Assembly: GCA_002943765.1 (NCBI GenBank)
Contig: PQWQ01000023.1
Coordinates: 560,501 to 624,500, forward strand
Reading direction: 5' to 3'
Origin: Psoroptes ovis
Lineage: Eukaryota; Arthropoda; Arachnida; Sarcoptiformes; Psoroptidae
Length of the DNA stretch: 64,000 bases
The position numbers and the translations under genes were made by a program. Positions 1 through 11,744 of the stretch are shown piece by piece (the first letter of the stretch is position 1; each line of letters begins with the position of its first letter). The notes beneath the pieces are model-generated. The model did no database searches. It was given only the letters and a program-made list of their open reading frames with translations, and had not been told where the DNA came from.

Positions 1-1083
1 AAATAATTTAAACACTCCAAGATCAAGTTCAAAATAAATAAATATCTATAAACAATCAATGGTATGTTGCTGTCATTATCATCAACAGAAAATTATTATT
101 ATTTGTTTGATAAATCTTTGGTGGCAAAGAAGCAAGAACGAAAAAAAAACTATGGCAAATTATTAATGGTTAAAATTTTATTTTATTTTTTTTCTGTTTT
201 CTACTTATTACTGTCCATCATCATTATTAGTCAATGACAAAATATCGATTGACATTGGTTTTGTGTGATTTCATTGGTATTTTCATATATGTTTGCTGCT
301 TATAGTTTCCTTTAATGAATCAAATGAATTATGAATGGACACCAAAAAAAAAATAAATAAATAATAATGGTAATTTTCTTCGTGGAATTTCGTGAGAAAC
401 AATGTGAAACACATTGGAATACAATGTATATTCATCAATGAACAGGAATCGAATAAGAATTTTGGATGAAAAAAAATTCCACGTTTGCAATCAATTTATT
501 GTTGCTTGCAACAAAAATACAAACCATAAACAACAACAACAGGTTTAATAAATGGTATTAAAATACATACATTTTTTTTTTGTATAAATGAATCGTCAAT
601 GTCATGGCCAATGTAATTATCTATAATTATTATTGTAGAAAAAAAAATCATTGATAAAAATTATCAATTAATGAATATGAATGTGTGTGTGTGTAAAGAT
701 ATCAAATTTTATCAGAAGTATTTTTTATTTATTTATTTCACATTTTCAATTTTCACATTTATTTTTTATCAATGTCAAAACATACGCACATTCATTCATT
801 TAAAATTTTTAAATGACAAAAATATATTTTATATTTGATTATTATGATTGTAATACAAGCATAAACAAACATACAAACGCACAAAGGTGTGCGCGATTTG
901 CAATAATAATGAATGACATACACTGTTCAGTATTTGTTACAAACGTTCAGAGAATTATGGTTAATTCTAAATTTGAAAATGAAAATACGATTAATCATAT
1001 GATAATTATAATAATAATGATCGATAAAACTAGATTTACATTCGAAACAATAATAATAGAATTTTTTCTTATCTTTTTTTTAA
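1..1083. other. AT-rich intergenic stretch, no gene seen
   Basis: This is very AT-rich sequence with A/T homopolymers and a short GT run near 682. Short open frames here show no family resemblance or coding-like composition. It lies downstream of the ATAD1 stop codon and may contain its 3' UTR on the minus strand. Confidence 0.6.
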
Positions 1084-2381
1084 CTAATCATAATTAATAT
1101 TATCAAAAAATTCGCTACCATTTACAATTAGATTATTTTTTATACGTTTCATTTTATCCATTGCATATTTGAAATCCAATGAATTAATCGAACGTAAATT
1201 CAACATAATATCATCGATCGAATTTAATGATGTAGTTGATGATGTTGGTGATGGAGATGATGACGTAGAATCTTGATTTGATTTTTGTATTATATTTGAT
1301 GACAATTCTTTAATACGTATCATTGCTGCTAGGCGACATAATTCTTTTAAATCTGAACCACTAAATGTATCACATTGTGTTGCAATCGAATCTAAATCAA
1401 CATCATTGTCTAATGTTTCTTTTGATAGAATTAATTGCAAAATACGTTTCCGCTGATCTTTATTCGGTAAACCAATATAAAATGTTGCAGGCATACGACG
1501 CCGTATTGCATTATCAACATCATTCGGTCTATTTGTTGCACCCATTACTATGACTGAACAATTTTTATTCGATATCAATCCATCCCATAATACCATAAAT
1601 TGTGCTTTCATCATTGATGTTGCTTCATGATCATTGGTTTCACGTTTACGTAGAAATGAATCAATCTCATCGATGAATATAATGCAAGGTTGTATTTTGA
1701 TTGCCAAGGTGAATACAGCTGCAGCTAATTTTTGTGATTCACCATACCATTTATCTGTTAATGCTGATATATCTAAATTTATGAATCTTTATGAGGAATA
1801 AGATTGAATGAGAAATTCATTTTTCAAGAATAAAATGGAATTTACCTTGCACCAGCTTCTTTAGCTGTTGCCTTCGCTACCATAGTTTTGCCAACACCAG
1901 GCGGTCCATATAGCAGTACACCTTTCGGTGGTTCATGTAATTTTGAATATGAAGATAAATAGGGTACTTTAAGGGGTAAAATTACTGTTGTTTTTAATTC
2001 TTCAATAACATCATCTAATCCAGCAATATCATCCCATGATATATCAATCTCTTCTGGATTAATCAATTGTGATGCTATTGTTAATTCATATTCAGTCAAT
2101 ACATTTTTATATGATGATATTCCAATTTTTTGTAATGTTTTCTCGGCCTTAATTATTGATTGACATTTGAAAATTTAAAATAAACAACATAAATCAATAT
2201 GAATATTCTTAGAATTCATTGATTTTCTCATAAATACCTTTTCTTTAGCTTTTGATTTTTGTTTTCTAGTAGGATCAATAGCATTGATCATCCATTTAAC
2301 AGTTAAATATGATAATGCAGCTACCAAACCAACACGAAGGACAGCGATGGCCAATTCTTGCCTTAATGATTCATTAGTCAT
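1084..2381 (-). CDS. ATAD1: ATAD1/Msp1-type AAA ATPase of the outer mitochondrial membrane
   Basis: Three exons read on the minus strand: 2238-2381, 1846-2147 and 1084-1786. The introns are 90 and 59 bp with GT-AG ends, and the joined frame encodes 382 residues. An N-terminal hydrophobic segment (about residues 12-28, VLRVGLVAALSYLTVKW) is the expected membrane anchor. Next come the Msp1-type linker, Walker A GPPGVGKT at about 129-136, Walker B FIDEID, and the arginine-finger region NAIRRRMP. The family extracts mislocalised tail-anchored proteins from mitochondrial and peroxisomal membranes, and metazoan ATAD1 also acts on AMPA receptors. Length and domain order match the family (human about 361 residues). 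The C-terminus carries an extra Ser/Thr-rich insert and ends NINYD. It is followed 258 bp upstream by the HSPBAP1 gene on the same strand. Confidence 0.93.
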
Positions 2382-2639
2382 TGATGAAAGTGATTAATAT
2401 ACAATTAAATATCAATGTACATTGATGAAACGGAAAGAAATATTTGAAATAAAATGAAATGTTATTGAAATGAATTTTATTGGGGGTCAATTCAATTGAA
2501 ATGAATTTGAATTTCAAACTTTGAAAAATAATTTCAATGCTTTTTCATCATTATGATTGCATCGCATATGTTTGCTGATGATTGTTGATGCTTCGAATAT
2601 CGAACTCATTGAGAAAAAAAATACAATTCGAGGGTCAAT

Positions 2640-4973
2640 TCATAAACGACGTCTGCGAAGAATTTTTTCCACAATTAAATCAATGACATTCATGTCCAAT
2701 ATTGAATTAATTATGTCTTCCGTTGTTATTTTTGTTTCATGATCATCGATTTCATTCTCTTCAAATTTTCGTTTCAAATTCATTTTATCTGATTCAAATC
2801 TTTGCTTTAGATATTCATCCATTCGGATTGGTTGCAAAAATTCAACGGAATTTTCATTGAAATTCATTGATTTCTTGTAACAATTTAGCGATATGAAATC
2901 TTCATCTGATAATGGTTTATGATTTTGGCTGAGATATTTGATTGCCTGTAATAATCTATTGGTGTTCATTAAGTTTTCTGCGGATTCATTTGACCATTTC
3001 TTGATATTCAACTCATCATTATCATCATGATCATTAACAATAGTTTTATACAAAGTGCTAAATAATAATTGTGTTATCGATTCTTTTAATTGATCACGAT
3101 AATCATTTCCATTATTATCTTGATCATCAATTTTCGATGATATCGGATCTATCCATACATTTGCCGATATCGATACATCCGTATCACTATCACTATTACC
3201 TAAATTTTCAACAAAATGCCACCAATGATATGGTACATATAGTAAATCACCTGCATTGACAATACAACAATATGGTTGACAGTGGTGTAATAATTTATAT
3301 TTCATAATATCATTCCTGTTTAATTGTTTAAAATTTATCCGACTAAATATTGATGATTCTTCATATGGTAAACGTTTTGGATATAAATATTCGGCATCGT
3401 TTGGTTGAAAAAGTGTCCATTGTTTTCTAATGTATATTTCAAAATCAAAAAATGAAAAAATTAGATCAAAATTTATGAAAAATTGTGTCAAATATTCATG
3501 GTAAACTAAATAATGATAAATAATTGAGGATAAATAAGTTTTGAAAGGAAAAGAGAAATTTTTGAAAAAAAATTGTTCCATTGACCAACATTGAAAAATG
3601 AAAAAATTCAATTTGTTTTAGTTTATGTGTGTTTTGAATGAATCTTGTGCTACAAACTTCATTTTTTCAATTTTATTCTAATTTTCTTGTAAATCAAATC
3701 TCGTAGAAAATTAGTCGTTGATAATGAAATAATATCCTCGAATCATCTAAAATATCTAATCCATTTTCTTGAAATATTAAGAAAAAATATATCAAAACAC
3801 ATACATTTAATAATCTTTGATCAATGAACATTCATTGAATTCATTGAACAACAACAATAATATTTTCTATGACTTTGTTTTTTGATTGTCATTGAATTAG
3901 TATTAGTTGAATTTTTTTTTTTTTTTTTTAAGAGAGAATTGGTTTCAATTTGAAATATATGAAATGATCATTTTTTTTTTTTTTTTGATGAATTATTGAT
4001 GGTAGTATGCGTGTTGTACTGCATACATGCAGATCTGCCATGTGTGTTCTTTTGGTGATCTTGACCGATATTTTTCTTTTTTCTTCTTCGTCTTCATTCA
4101 TTCAATTGTTATTCATATTTCTCAACAGCAACAACAACAGATGAATGAATGAATAAATATACATTTCATTACTCATCATCATCATTATTATTCGTGGTAA
4201 TTTATATATATTTATTGAGTGTAGGATGTATCAAAAAATATCTTCGAGGATATTTTTTACAAGTATTATCAATGGAATATTGGTTTTTTTGATATTTGAA
4301 AAAAAATACACTCAAAGACATTCAAATTGAAAAATATACTTGAAACATCTGCTTAGTTCAGCAATGTTTTTGTCAATGTAAACAATGTGGAAAACAAAGG
4401 GTTATGGTCTTGAATAAATAGAAGAACTTACCGTCCATGTAATTGTGCAATAAAATTATAACCATATGTATCTTGATGTAATGGTGTACATGAACCACCG
4501 GTACCAATCCATAGTGTTGTATTGAAGCTTTGTTTTTGCTTATTAGAATCACACTGGAAAATGTCCAAATTATTCCAACAAATTGATGCGTTCAAAATTG
4601 TTTCACAATCTGAATCCAAATTCATTTCATTTAAATGATTATATGAACTATAAAAACAATAATCATCGGATGAATATTTTCGAAAGGGATTTTCTAGATC
4701 TGATATCGACTGTTCGTTTGATTGTTTTGATTGAATAAAATCAACGAATTGTTTCATTGTTGCCGCAACAATATCAGTGGCTTCATTTTCCCAATAATTA
4801 TTCAATTGTTTATGATGAACACGAAATTTAAGCTTAATTTTGTCACCGAATATCTTGGACCAATCGTCGAGGGTCCAATCTATCGATGGCCATCGGTGCT
4901 GATGGTTGGTCAATGCACCACGAATAATGAATGGTTTTCGAATTGAATTCGAATCGAATGTTTTTTGATTCAT
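2640..4973 (-). CDS. HSPBAP1: HSPBAP1-like JmjC domain protein
   Basis: Two exons, 4432-4973 and 2640-3426, are separated by a 1005-bp GT-AG intron, long for this window. Together they encode 442 residues. The join restores LHGR-KQWTLF across a split Arg codon. A JmjC/cupin fold is clear: the HxD iron ligands sit in PLHQDTYGYNF (about His166 and Asp168), the distal His in YHWWHFVENL (about His251), and strand SISANVWI follows. The motif YPKRLPYEESSIFSRIN is characteristic of HSPB1-associated protein 1 (PASS1), which binds the small heat-shock protein Hsp27. A 2-oxoglutarate/Fe(II) oxygenase activity is implied by the ligands but its substrate is unknown to me. The C-terminal third is charged and poorly conserved. 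The start is the first Met of exon 1; a short upstream coding exon cannot be excluded. Confidence 0.88.
3427..4431 (-). other. Long intron of the HSPBAP1-like gene
   Basis: This 1005-bp intron has GT at 4431-4430 and AG at 3428-3427 on the minus strand. It holds poly(T) runs near 3908 and 3970, a small CAA/CAG-rich patch near 4128 and a high A/T background. I see no nested gene or structured RNA in it. Confidence 0.7.
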
Positions 4974-5281
4974 ATTTTTTTGTTAATTAAAATATTTACA
5001 CCCAAAACGCCTATTACCGGTGGAAATAGGCGACAAACTTTTTAAAAAATTTTTTAATTAAAAAATTATAAATTTAAAAATTTAAAATAGGAAAATTTAA
5101 CAAAACGAAACGAAAAATTACATTCAAAGATAGAAGATACAGGAATTATTTAATTTGGTTTCGAAGAAACTATGTAAAATAAAATTAAAATGAATGAGAT
5201 TAATGATCATTGAATTGATTTCATTTGATTGAAGAATGAATAAATCAAAGATTCATTTAATCTAATCATCATTGATGAGGC

Positions 5282-6121
5282 TCATGATTCATTCTTAAGG
5301 TCCAACTGTACAACTAATTTTTCAGCAATTTGTTCAGCTAATTGCTTGCTAGATGCAAATATAAAACGTCTACCTTGCATATCTAATTCACCACCGGTAG
5401 TATCACAAACATAACCACCAGCTTCGGTAGCAATAACAACACCAGCACAAATATCCCAAATATATGGACCAAATTCAAAAAATGCATCCATTTGTCCGGA
5501 TGCAACTGAACATATGTTAAGCGCAGCTGATCCTAGCGATCGGATACCATGACTAGCCCAACCGATTGATTCTAAATTTCGAAATACACATTCACGTTTA
5601 CGTTCATCACGTTGACTACCTAATTCAGCAACAACTAATGCATGACTTAATGATTCACATTTTCGTACATGGATATCGATTGTTTCACCATTTGATTTAA
5701 TTAATCGAGCACCATTTCCACGTATGGCTGTATATAAATTATCAAGATGAGGATGATAAACAACACCTATGCATGGTATTTTTCGATAAGTGAAACCAAT
5801 CGATATACAACAAAATGGAAAATTATGAACAAAATTTGTTGTACCATCAATAGGATCAATAATCCATGTAGGATCATCAGACCATGTATCAGTATTGTTT
5901 GCCGATTCTTCCCCTATGAATTTATCATTTGGATATTTGGTAGCAATCGCATCGAATACCATTTTTTCAACAGCTTTATCACTTTCAGTAACCAAATCGG
6001 CAAAACTACATTTTTCATCAACAGTTTTCATTTTTCCAGTTGCATCTTTAATAATTTCACCAGCTTTTCGAGCAATATTTATTGCCAGTGTTTGTCTTTC
6101 AAGTAATTCGTTTAGTTCCAT
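5282..6121 (-). CDS. IMPA1: Inositol-1-monophosphatase
   Basis: A single uninterrupted exon encodes 279 residues, matching the usual 275-290 of animal IMPA proteins. Metal and substrate motifs are present: the glutamate loop FIGEES (about 69-74), the hallmark IDPIDGTTNFVH (about 90-101), and the second signature WDICAGVVIATEAGG (about 220-234). The enzyme hydrolyses inositol monophosphates to free myo-inositol with Mg2+ and is the lithium-sensitive step of inositol recycling in the cytosol. The start Met is the first in frame and gives the canonical family N-terminus. It lies between the HSPBAP1 gene and PA2G4, all on the minus strand but with separate intergenic spacers, so no operon is implied. 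Confidence 0.95.
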   Translation of the reverse strand: MELNELLERQTLAINIARKAGEIIKDATGKMKTVDEKCSFADLVTESDKAVEKMVFDAIATKYPNDKFIGEESANNTDTWSDDPTWIIDPIDGTTNFVHNFPFCCISIGFTYRKIPCIGVVYHPHLDNLYTAIRGNGARLIKSNGETIDIHVRKCESLSHALVVAELGSQRDERKRECVFRNLESIGWASHGIRSLGSAALNICSVASGQMDAFFEFGPYIWDICAGVVIATEAGGYVCDTTGGELDMQGRRFIFASSKQLAEQIAEKLVVQLDLKNES

Positions 6122-7762
6122 TTTTGTTTAGAAATAAAATTCCAGATTCATGGACTAAATCTATTGATCAATAAATGAGAAAAAAACACATTAAAATATC
6201 ATTAAAAACAATATCAAAAACATCTTACCTTTACAAATATTTAAAATTAAATAAATACAAAAATAACGATATAAAACTAAATTGAATGTAGAACAAAACT
6301 AATAAATGAAAATACGTATTTTATATGAATGTATTTAAAAAATGAAGAAAAAAAAACATGTGATTTTCATGAATTTTACAACGACAATGATCAGTGATCA
6401 TCAATGATGAACGACGACGATGATGATGATGATGACGACGATGGTGGAGGTATCTTTATTTGTGAAATATTTGAAGAAAATTCAAATTGAAATTTGAAAT
6501 AATTAAAAATTCATAGATTTTCTTTTAAAGATGTTTTGTACCTCATCAAAAATCAATAACAATTTATTCATTGATAAACGATCTTATCATCATACAAAGT
6601 CTAAATAGTCGAACATCGAACAAATTGCAAAACAAACAAACAGACGGACGATTTTCGATTTGATTTAATTTTTCGTATGAATTAAATCAAATCAAATGAT
6701 ATCAATTGAATTGGTTTCACCCAATAAATTTAGAAAAATTAAATCAAAATCAACATTTGATAAAACATATTCATGAAAATTGATATTCACGTGGTACATA
6801 AATGCGATTGAATTGATAAATTGAATGCGAGTTGCAAGTGTGTATTGAATTTCTATTTACTTAGAAACATGTATTCGTGCTTTTCGTGAATATCATTTGT
6901 CATTGTAGTTTCGGGTCGATCGATCGATCGATCGTTGTGATGATAATTTATCAATCAATTGATTGTTTGATTGATAATTTACTAAGGAAAATTACGAATA
7001 AGAAAAATCAATCACAAATATTCAATTATCATAGATTCTCACAAATCAATATTCAACCAAACATATATCGAAGATTGCATTTTTTTTCAGTTTCAAACGA
7101 TGAACATCATATAAATAGTAATGATAATTATCATCATATCAAAAATCAAATATTAATGATTGATCATTGATCTTTATGGCAAATCAATGTGATAATATTT
7201 TGAATAAATACAAACTCTCATACATCCATAAATATATGTATGTCAATTACGGAAAGAAAATAATTATTTAAAATATTTAAAATTTGAAAAATTTCGAAGA
7301 AAAACAGGCGAAAAAATCCAATTTAGCCTTGTTCAATTTAGTTTTTTAATATTTCAAATCAATTTCCGATCATTTGATTTCGATTTTTTTTTTGTATGAT
7401 GAATCGTTGATCTGATTTGATCTGAAATGTGAAATATTTTGATTTGAATCAATCAAAAAATGATTTAAATTCAAATTTCGAATCATCTTTGCTCATTTGA
7501 TTTTATTAATATTTTTGAATGAAACAAAATATTAATTCTTCTTGAGTTGATTTTGATTTTTTGATTTGTTTGATATCGAAAAAATAGTATAGGAAAATAC
7601 AAAACATTTAAATGAGATATAAATTTGATGGTAAAGGTTGTTTCGGGTTGTTGTTTGAAGAAATATCAAACAAGAAAAAAAAATGACCAAAGAATTGAAA
7701 AAATAAGAAACATACATTGAATGGATAATACAAGAATATAGAATATCCTTTCAAATTCAACT
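6122..7762. other. Intergenic spacer between IMPA1 and PA2G4
   Basis: These 1.6 kb contain a (GAT/GAC)n patch near 6410-6440, a GATC tetranucleotide run near 6918-6935 and A/T-rich filler. A 97-codon open frame at 6877-7170 has low-complexity Ile/Asn/His composition and resembles no family. The left part should contain the IMPA1 promoter and the right part the PA2G4 3' UTR. Confidence 0.6.
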
Positions 7763-9335
7763 TCATACTTTTGCTTCATTTTGATTTCCATCACCGGAGG
7801 AGCTGTTTTGTTCATTTGTTGCTGCTGAATCTGCTGCCGCATCTGTTGCCGCTGTTGTTGATGATTTTTGAGCTTTTTTCTTCTTTTTATTCGCAGTTTT
7901 ATTTGTTAAACTTGTGGCTAATGTTTGCAACAATGATTCATCTTCAATTTTATATTCAGATTCACAAATCGATGGATCGAATGGTAGACCAGTAATCTTA
8001 TGGGAACCACTTGGCATTAATAATACGGTAAATTTAAATTGTGCAATCACTTCAGTATCTTTATCATATAGTACACTATATGGTTCTAATAGCTTATGTT
8101 TTACACATTCAACAACACCCATACGTGCTTTTTGTTCATTATCCAATGAACGTAATGTGAATGGCATATTGGCAAATTTTTTATCAATTTCAGAAAATAG
8201 TGCACGTGATGCTTTCATTTTCAGTTGATAATTTTCATCCGTTTTACGATAAATTGTTGTTTTTGAATCCATTTCTCTTGTCTTTGTGCATTATATTATT
8301 CGATGATTATCATTTTGATTCGAAATTTTGAAAAATAAAAAAAAGAAATAATTATTGAATATCATTCGAATATTTTCAAAGATATTTCAATTTTAAATAA
8401 AAATGTATAATCTTACCTTTCCATCACCAGTCGTAATAAGTACATCGATAGCATAAACTTCATGCAAATTAAATTCACATTTTTCATGTTCTTTTCGTTG
8501 AATATCGGTTGGATTTTGTATGATTGTTTTACCGCCATCCATTTGATATTGTTTCAATTGATGTGATAACATTCCTGATATTGGTTTACATTTAAATGTT
8601 TCCGAAACTTTTTGTACAGCATCCGTAACGGCTGTATTTTCATTTCCAGGCTTAACTAAACGTGATGAAATTTCTGAACCATAATAAGCGGCTAGCAATG
8701 CATCAGCTTTACGGCCAGTTATTTTATTATCTTTCGATGCACCAATCACGATTGTATGAGCTGCTAATGCCATAAATCCATCAATATGAGCGCCAAGATC
8801 ACTAATGATATCGAAGGAATCATGAGAATTGGTCAGAATTTCAAAGAAAAACCAAATATACATACACTTTGACCATATCACCATCTTTCAACGTAACAAT
8901 TGGATCACTTTTCAATGGTGAATAATGGCAAACACAATTGTTCACCGAAATACATGTTGGAAATGCAATACCTTTTTTCATTTCTTTTTCTTTTTTAAAA
9001 ACATTATTGGTTTCATTCAACAGTTCATTATCACCAAATTCACAAATATCAATAATGCTTGCATTGGCAACACATTTATCCAATACTTTTTGTAATACAC
9101 CTAATGGGAAATAGACAAAAACAGACCATAAATATCTAAACCTTTGAACACAAATAACCATCAAATACATACGATTAACCATTTCACCAGCCATTTTATA
9201 TTTGGTCACAACAATATCGGTTGCGATTGAATTTTTTTCCACATCATTAGCGGTCGATGACGGTGTTGTCGATGCTGCTGCGGCTGCTGTAGCTGCGGCT
9301 GGAGCTTCTGCAGTGGAATCTTTAGATTCAGACAT
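7763..9335 (-). CDS. PA2G4: PA2G4/EBP1, methionine-aminopeptidase-like protein
   Basis: Four exons on the minus strand: 9173-9335, 8866-9100, 8417-8801 and 7763-8281. Introns are 72, 64 and 135 bp and the product is 433 residues. All joins restore conserved text (VNRVL, VKVDLGAH, GDGKTREMDSKTTIY). Family hallmarks include FKKEKEMKKGIAFPT, NNCVCHYSPLKSD, ISGMLSHQLKQYQMDG, EVYAIDVL and ARMGVVECVKHKLL. The fold is that of type-2 methionine aminopeptidase but the family is catalytically dead. It binds the ribosome exit tunnel and rRNA and acts in growth control and ErbB3 signalling. The C-terminus has the expected Lys run (NKKKKKAQKSS), then a Thr/Ala/Asp-rich tail. The start is the Met of MSESKD, followed by a Thr/Ala-rich leader slightly longer than in vertebrates. 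It is head-to-head with FNTA. Confidence 0.95.
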
Positions 9336-9757
9336 TGTTCGTCTTTGATTGTTTGAATTATACAAAAATCACGGTAAATACCAATTGAAAAAAACGATTA
9401 TATCGATTGTAAAATTTGCAGCCTTTCGTAAACCAAAACAATAAAATATGGTTGAAAGCATGCAAAATGTTGAAAAAAATGAAATCAAAAAACACATGCA
9501 AATCAAATGGGAAGAAGAAAGAATAACAACAAAAACAAATGTGTTTTGTATTGGTCATACCACGACGACAAGTTTTTTGACGGATTACAGCGCCACCACA
9601 ACGATGTGCCGAATCGAACGCGGATTTTAAACACTGAAAAAAAAATGTTCGAGAGCTATTCATAAAGAACGGATGCGAAAAAAAATCAATGTTTTGATTT
9701 GTCAATTTTTTTGAAATTAAATTTAATTCAGTTTAATCATCAAGAATTATAAAGACT
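9336..9757. promoter_or_regulatory. Shared upstream region of divergent PA2G4 and FNTA
   Basis: 422 bp separate the start codons of PA2G4 (minus) and FNTA (plus), so it probably contains both promoters and 5' UTRs. Open frames on either strand here lack homology. I see no TATA box or named factor site that I would defend; this is inference from gene arrangement only. Confidence 0.4.
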
Positions 9758-10891
9758 ATGGCCACATTTACCATTCTAAATCCAAGCCAAATTGATGCCG
9801 ATTATTCATCATCATCCGATGATGATGGTGATGATTATGATTTGCAAAATTTTCAAATGTACAAAGATCGTATTGAATGGTCTGATATACGACCATTAAA
9901 ACAAAATGATGGTGATCATCCAGTCGTATCGATTAGTTATATACCACAATACGAGGATACATTCAACTATTTTCGTGCCATTTTGCAAAAAGAAGAAATT
10001 AGTGAACGTTGTTTGAAGCTAACCGAAGATTGTATTCGCTTCAATCCAACAAATTATACTGTTTGGTATTATCGCCGATTGTTGTTGGAAAAGCTGCCCG
10101 ATATAAATTTGATTCAAGAATTGAATTATATTAATCGAATTATAATGAAAAATCCAAAAAATTATCAAGTATGGCAACATCAAAAATATTTGTTGAAACA
10201 AATTTATGAAATAATTTCAGCAAATGATAACAATGATGATAATCGTTTACCACAATTGAGTCGTGAAGAATTCATTGATAAATTTAAACAATTCATCAAT
10301 GAAATCCTCAGACGTAATGATTCAAAAAATTATCATGCATGGCAACAAAGACAATGGTTCATCAGAGAATATGATTCATTCGAAAATGAATTGGATTTCA
10401 TTGAACTAATGATTGATCATGATTTACGTAATAATTCTGCATGGAATCATCGATATTTTGTCATCGTAAATACGACCGGTTTCACTGATTTCGATTTGTT
10501 TAAACGTGAATGCCATTATACAATGGAAAAAAACATCATGGTACCACATAATGAATCAAGTTGGAATTATTTGCTTGGAATTGTTCGAATAAATCAAAAT
10601 AATTATGAAAAATATTCGGAAATTTATGATTATTTATGGAATGAATCGGAAAAATTGTACGAATCAACCAAAAATAGCCCTAAATTATCATCCTATTTAG
10701 TCAATTTTATGTATCAAATGTTATTGATCCGTATGGATCGATTAATCAATGAAAATGCAACAACTGAGCAAGTAAATCAACTGTATGAAATGGCAAAAGA
10801 TTTACTCAAACAATTAGCCGAATCAATCGATACTATTAGGTCGCAATATTGGAATTATCAATTGGAAAAATTGATAACAATTTATGGTTGA
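9758..10891 (+). CDS. FNTA: Protein farnesyltransferase/geranylgeranyltransferase I alpha subunit
   Basis: An intronless gene of 377 residues, the family's normal length. At least five prenyltransferase alpha repeats are visible: NPTNYTVWYYRRLLL, NPKNYQVWQHQKYLL, DSKNYHAWQQRQWFI, DLRNNSAWNHRYFVI and HNESSWNYLLGI. The conserved N-terminal WSDIRPLKQNDGDHPVVSISY segment precedes them. The subunit pairs with beta subunits to farnesylate or geranylgeranylate CaaX proteins such as Ras and Rho in the cytosol. An Asp/Ser-rich acidic stretch sits at residues 16-26. The gene is divergent from PA2G4. Confidence 0.95.
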   Translation: MATFTILNPSQIDADYSSSSDDDGDDYDLQNFQMYKDRIEWSDIRPLKQNDGDHPVVSISYIPQYEDTFNYFRAILQKEEISERCLKLTEDCIRFNPTNYTVWYYRRLLLEKLPDINLIQELNYINRIIMKNPKNYQVWQHQKYLLKQIYEIISANDNNDDNRLPQLSREEFIDKFKQFINEILRRNDSKNYHAWQQRQWFIREYDSFENELDFIELMIDHDLRNNSAWNHRYFVIVNTTGFTDFDLFKRECHYTMEKNIMVPHNESSWNYLLGIVRINQNNYEKYSEIYDYLWNESEKLYESTKNSPKLSSYLVNFMYQMLLIRMDRLINENATTEQVNQLYEMAKDLLKQLAESIDTIRSQYWNYQLEKLITIYG

Positions 10892-11744
10892 AAACCGATA
10901 CACCAGAATTAATTCCGAAATTCAAATATATTTCAATATTATTTACCCGAAGAAATATTCAAATACATACAAACATCCACGCATTGTTTGTTTACATTTC
11001 CAATTATTGAATTTTATTCGATTTGTTATCATCGAATCGTACATCGAATAAATTATCGTCGTCAATATGTTAGCAGGGTAATAAAATTATACGACATATT
11101 ATTCAACAAATAAATAAATAAATAAGCCTAGTACCTATTCAAACAAAGAATTATCAAATGAATTCAAATTAAAATTCAATTGAAATTCAATGGAAAATTC
11201 GCATTCATTTTGAATTCAATTTCAAATTCAACATGATGAAGGCTATAGAATCGGAACATGTTCATTCACAATTATTAATTTGTTTTGCGCATTTTCCAAG
11301 TTTTTGATGATGAAACATCAACCAATCAACATCAACCAACTAAATATATTCATCTATATTTAATGAAACATCTCTCAATCATATATACTTACTTACCTAC
11401 GGATCCATCCATACATATATAACGCAAGGTATCGACATATATCGATCGATATATGGCTATTTTTTGGGGCCCTAGAAATTGAAATCTCCGATTTTGAATA
11501 TTTTTGATTTCCTTGTTGATGAAATGTTATCATTTTTGTTTTGAAAATGTTCAAATTTCAATTCATATATATTCAATGAATTCAGTTGTTGGTGGATGCT
11601 AATTGGCTTCATACATTTCTCAAATCATCATTCGGGCCACATCATCACGTTTTCGATGAATGTTTTGATTTTGAAATCATTCATTCATTCAATGTAATTC
11701 TGTGATTCAGTGAATTCAATGTTTCTTATGGCCAAAACAAAACA
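10892..11744. other. Intergenic spacer upstream of the Rab gene
   Basis: AT-rich sequence with an AATA run near 11110 and a TATATCGATCGATATA-like palindromic patch near 11438-11454. It should contain the FNTA 3' UTR and the Rab gene promoter. No coding signal is seen. Confidence 0.55.

Noticed and set aside
813..1097. 94-codon plus-strand frame next to ATAD1
   Set aside because: Low complexity, overlaps the real ATAD1 3' end on the other strand.
6877..7170. 97-codon frame upstream of IMPA1
   Set aside because: Dominated by Ile, Asn, His and Ser from AT-rich repeats; no homology and no splice context.
9358..9705. 115-codon minus-strand frame between PA2G4 and FNTA
   Set aside because: It lies in the divergent promoter interval and contains no conserved motif; a UTR or promoter explanation is simpler.
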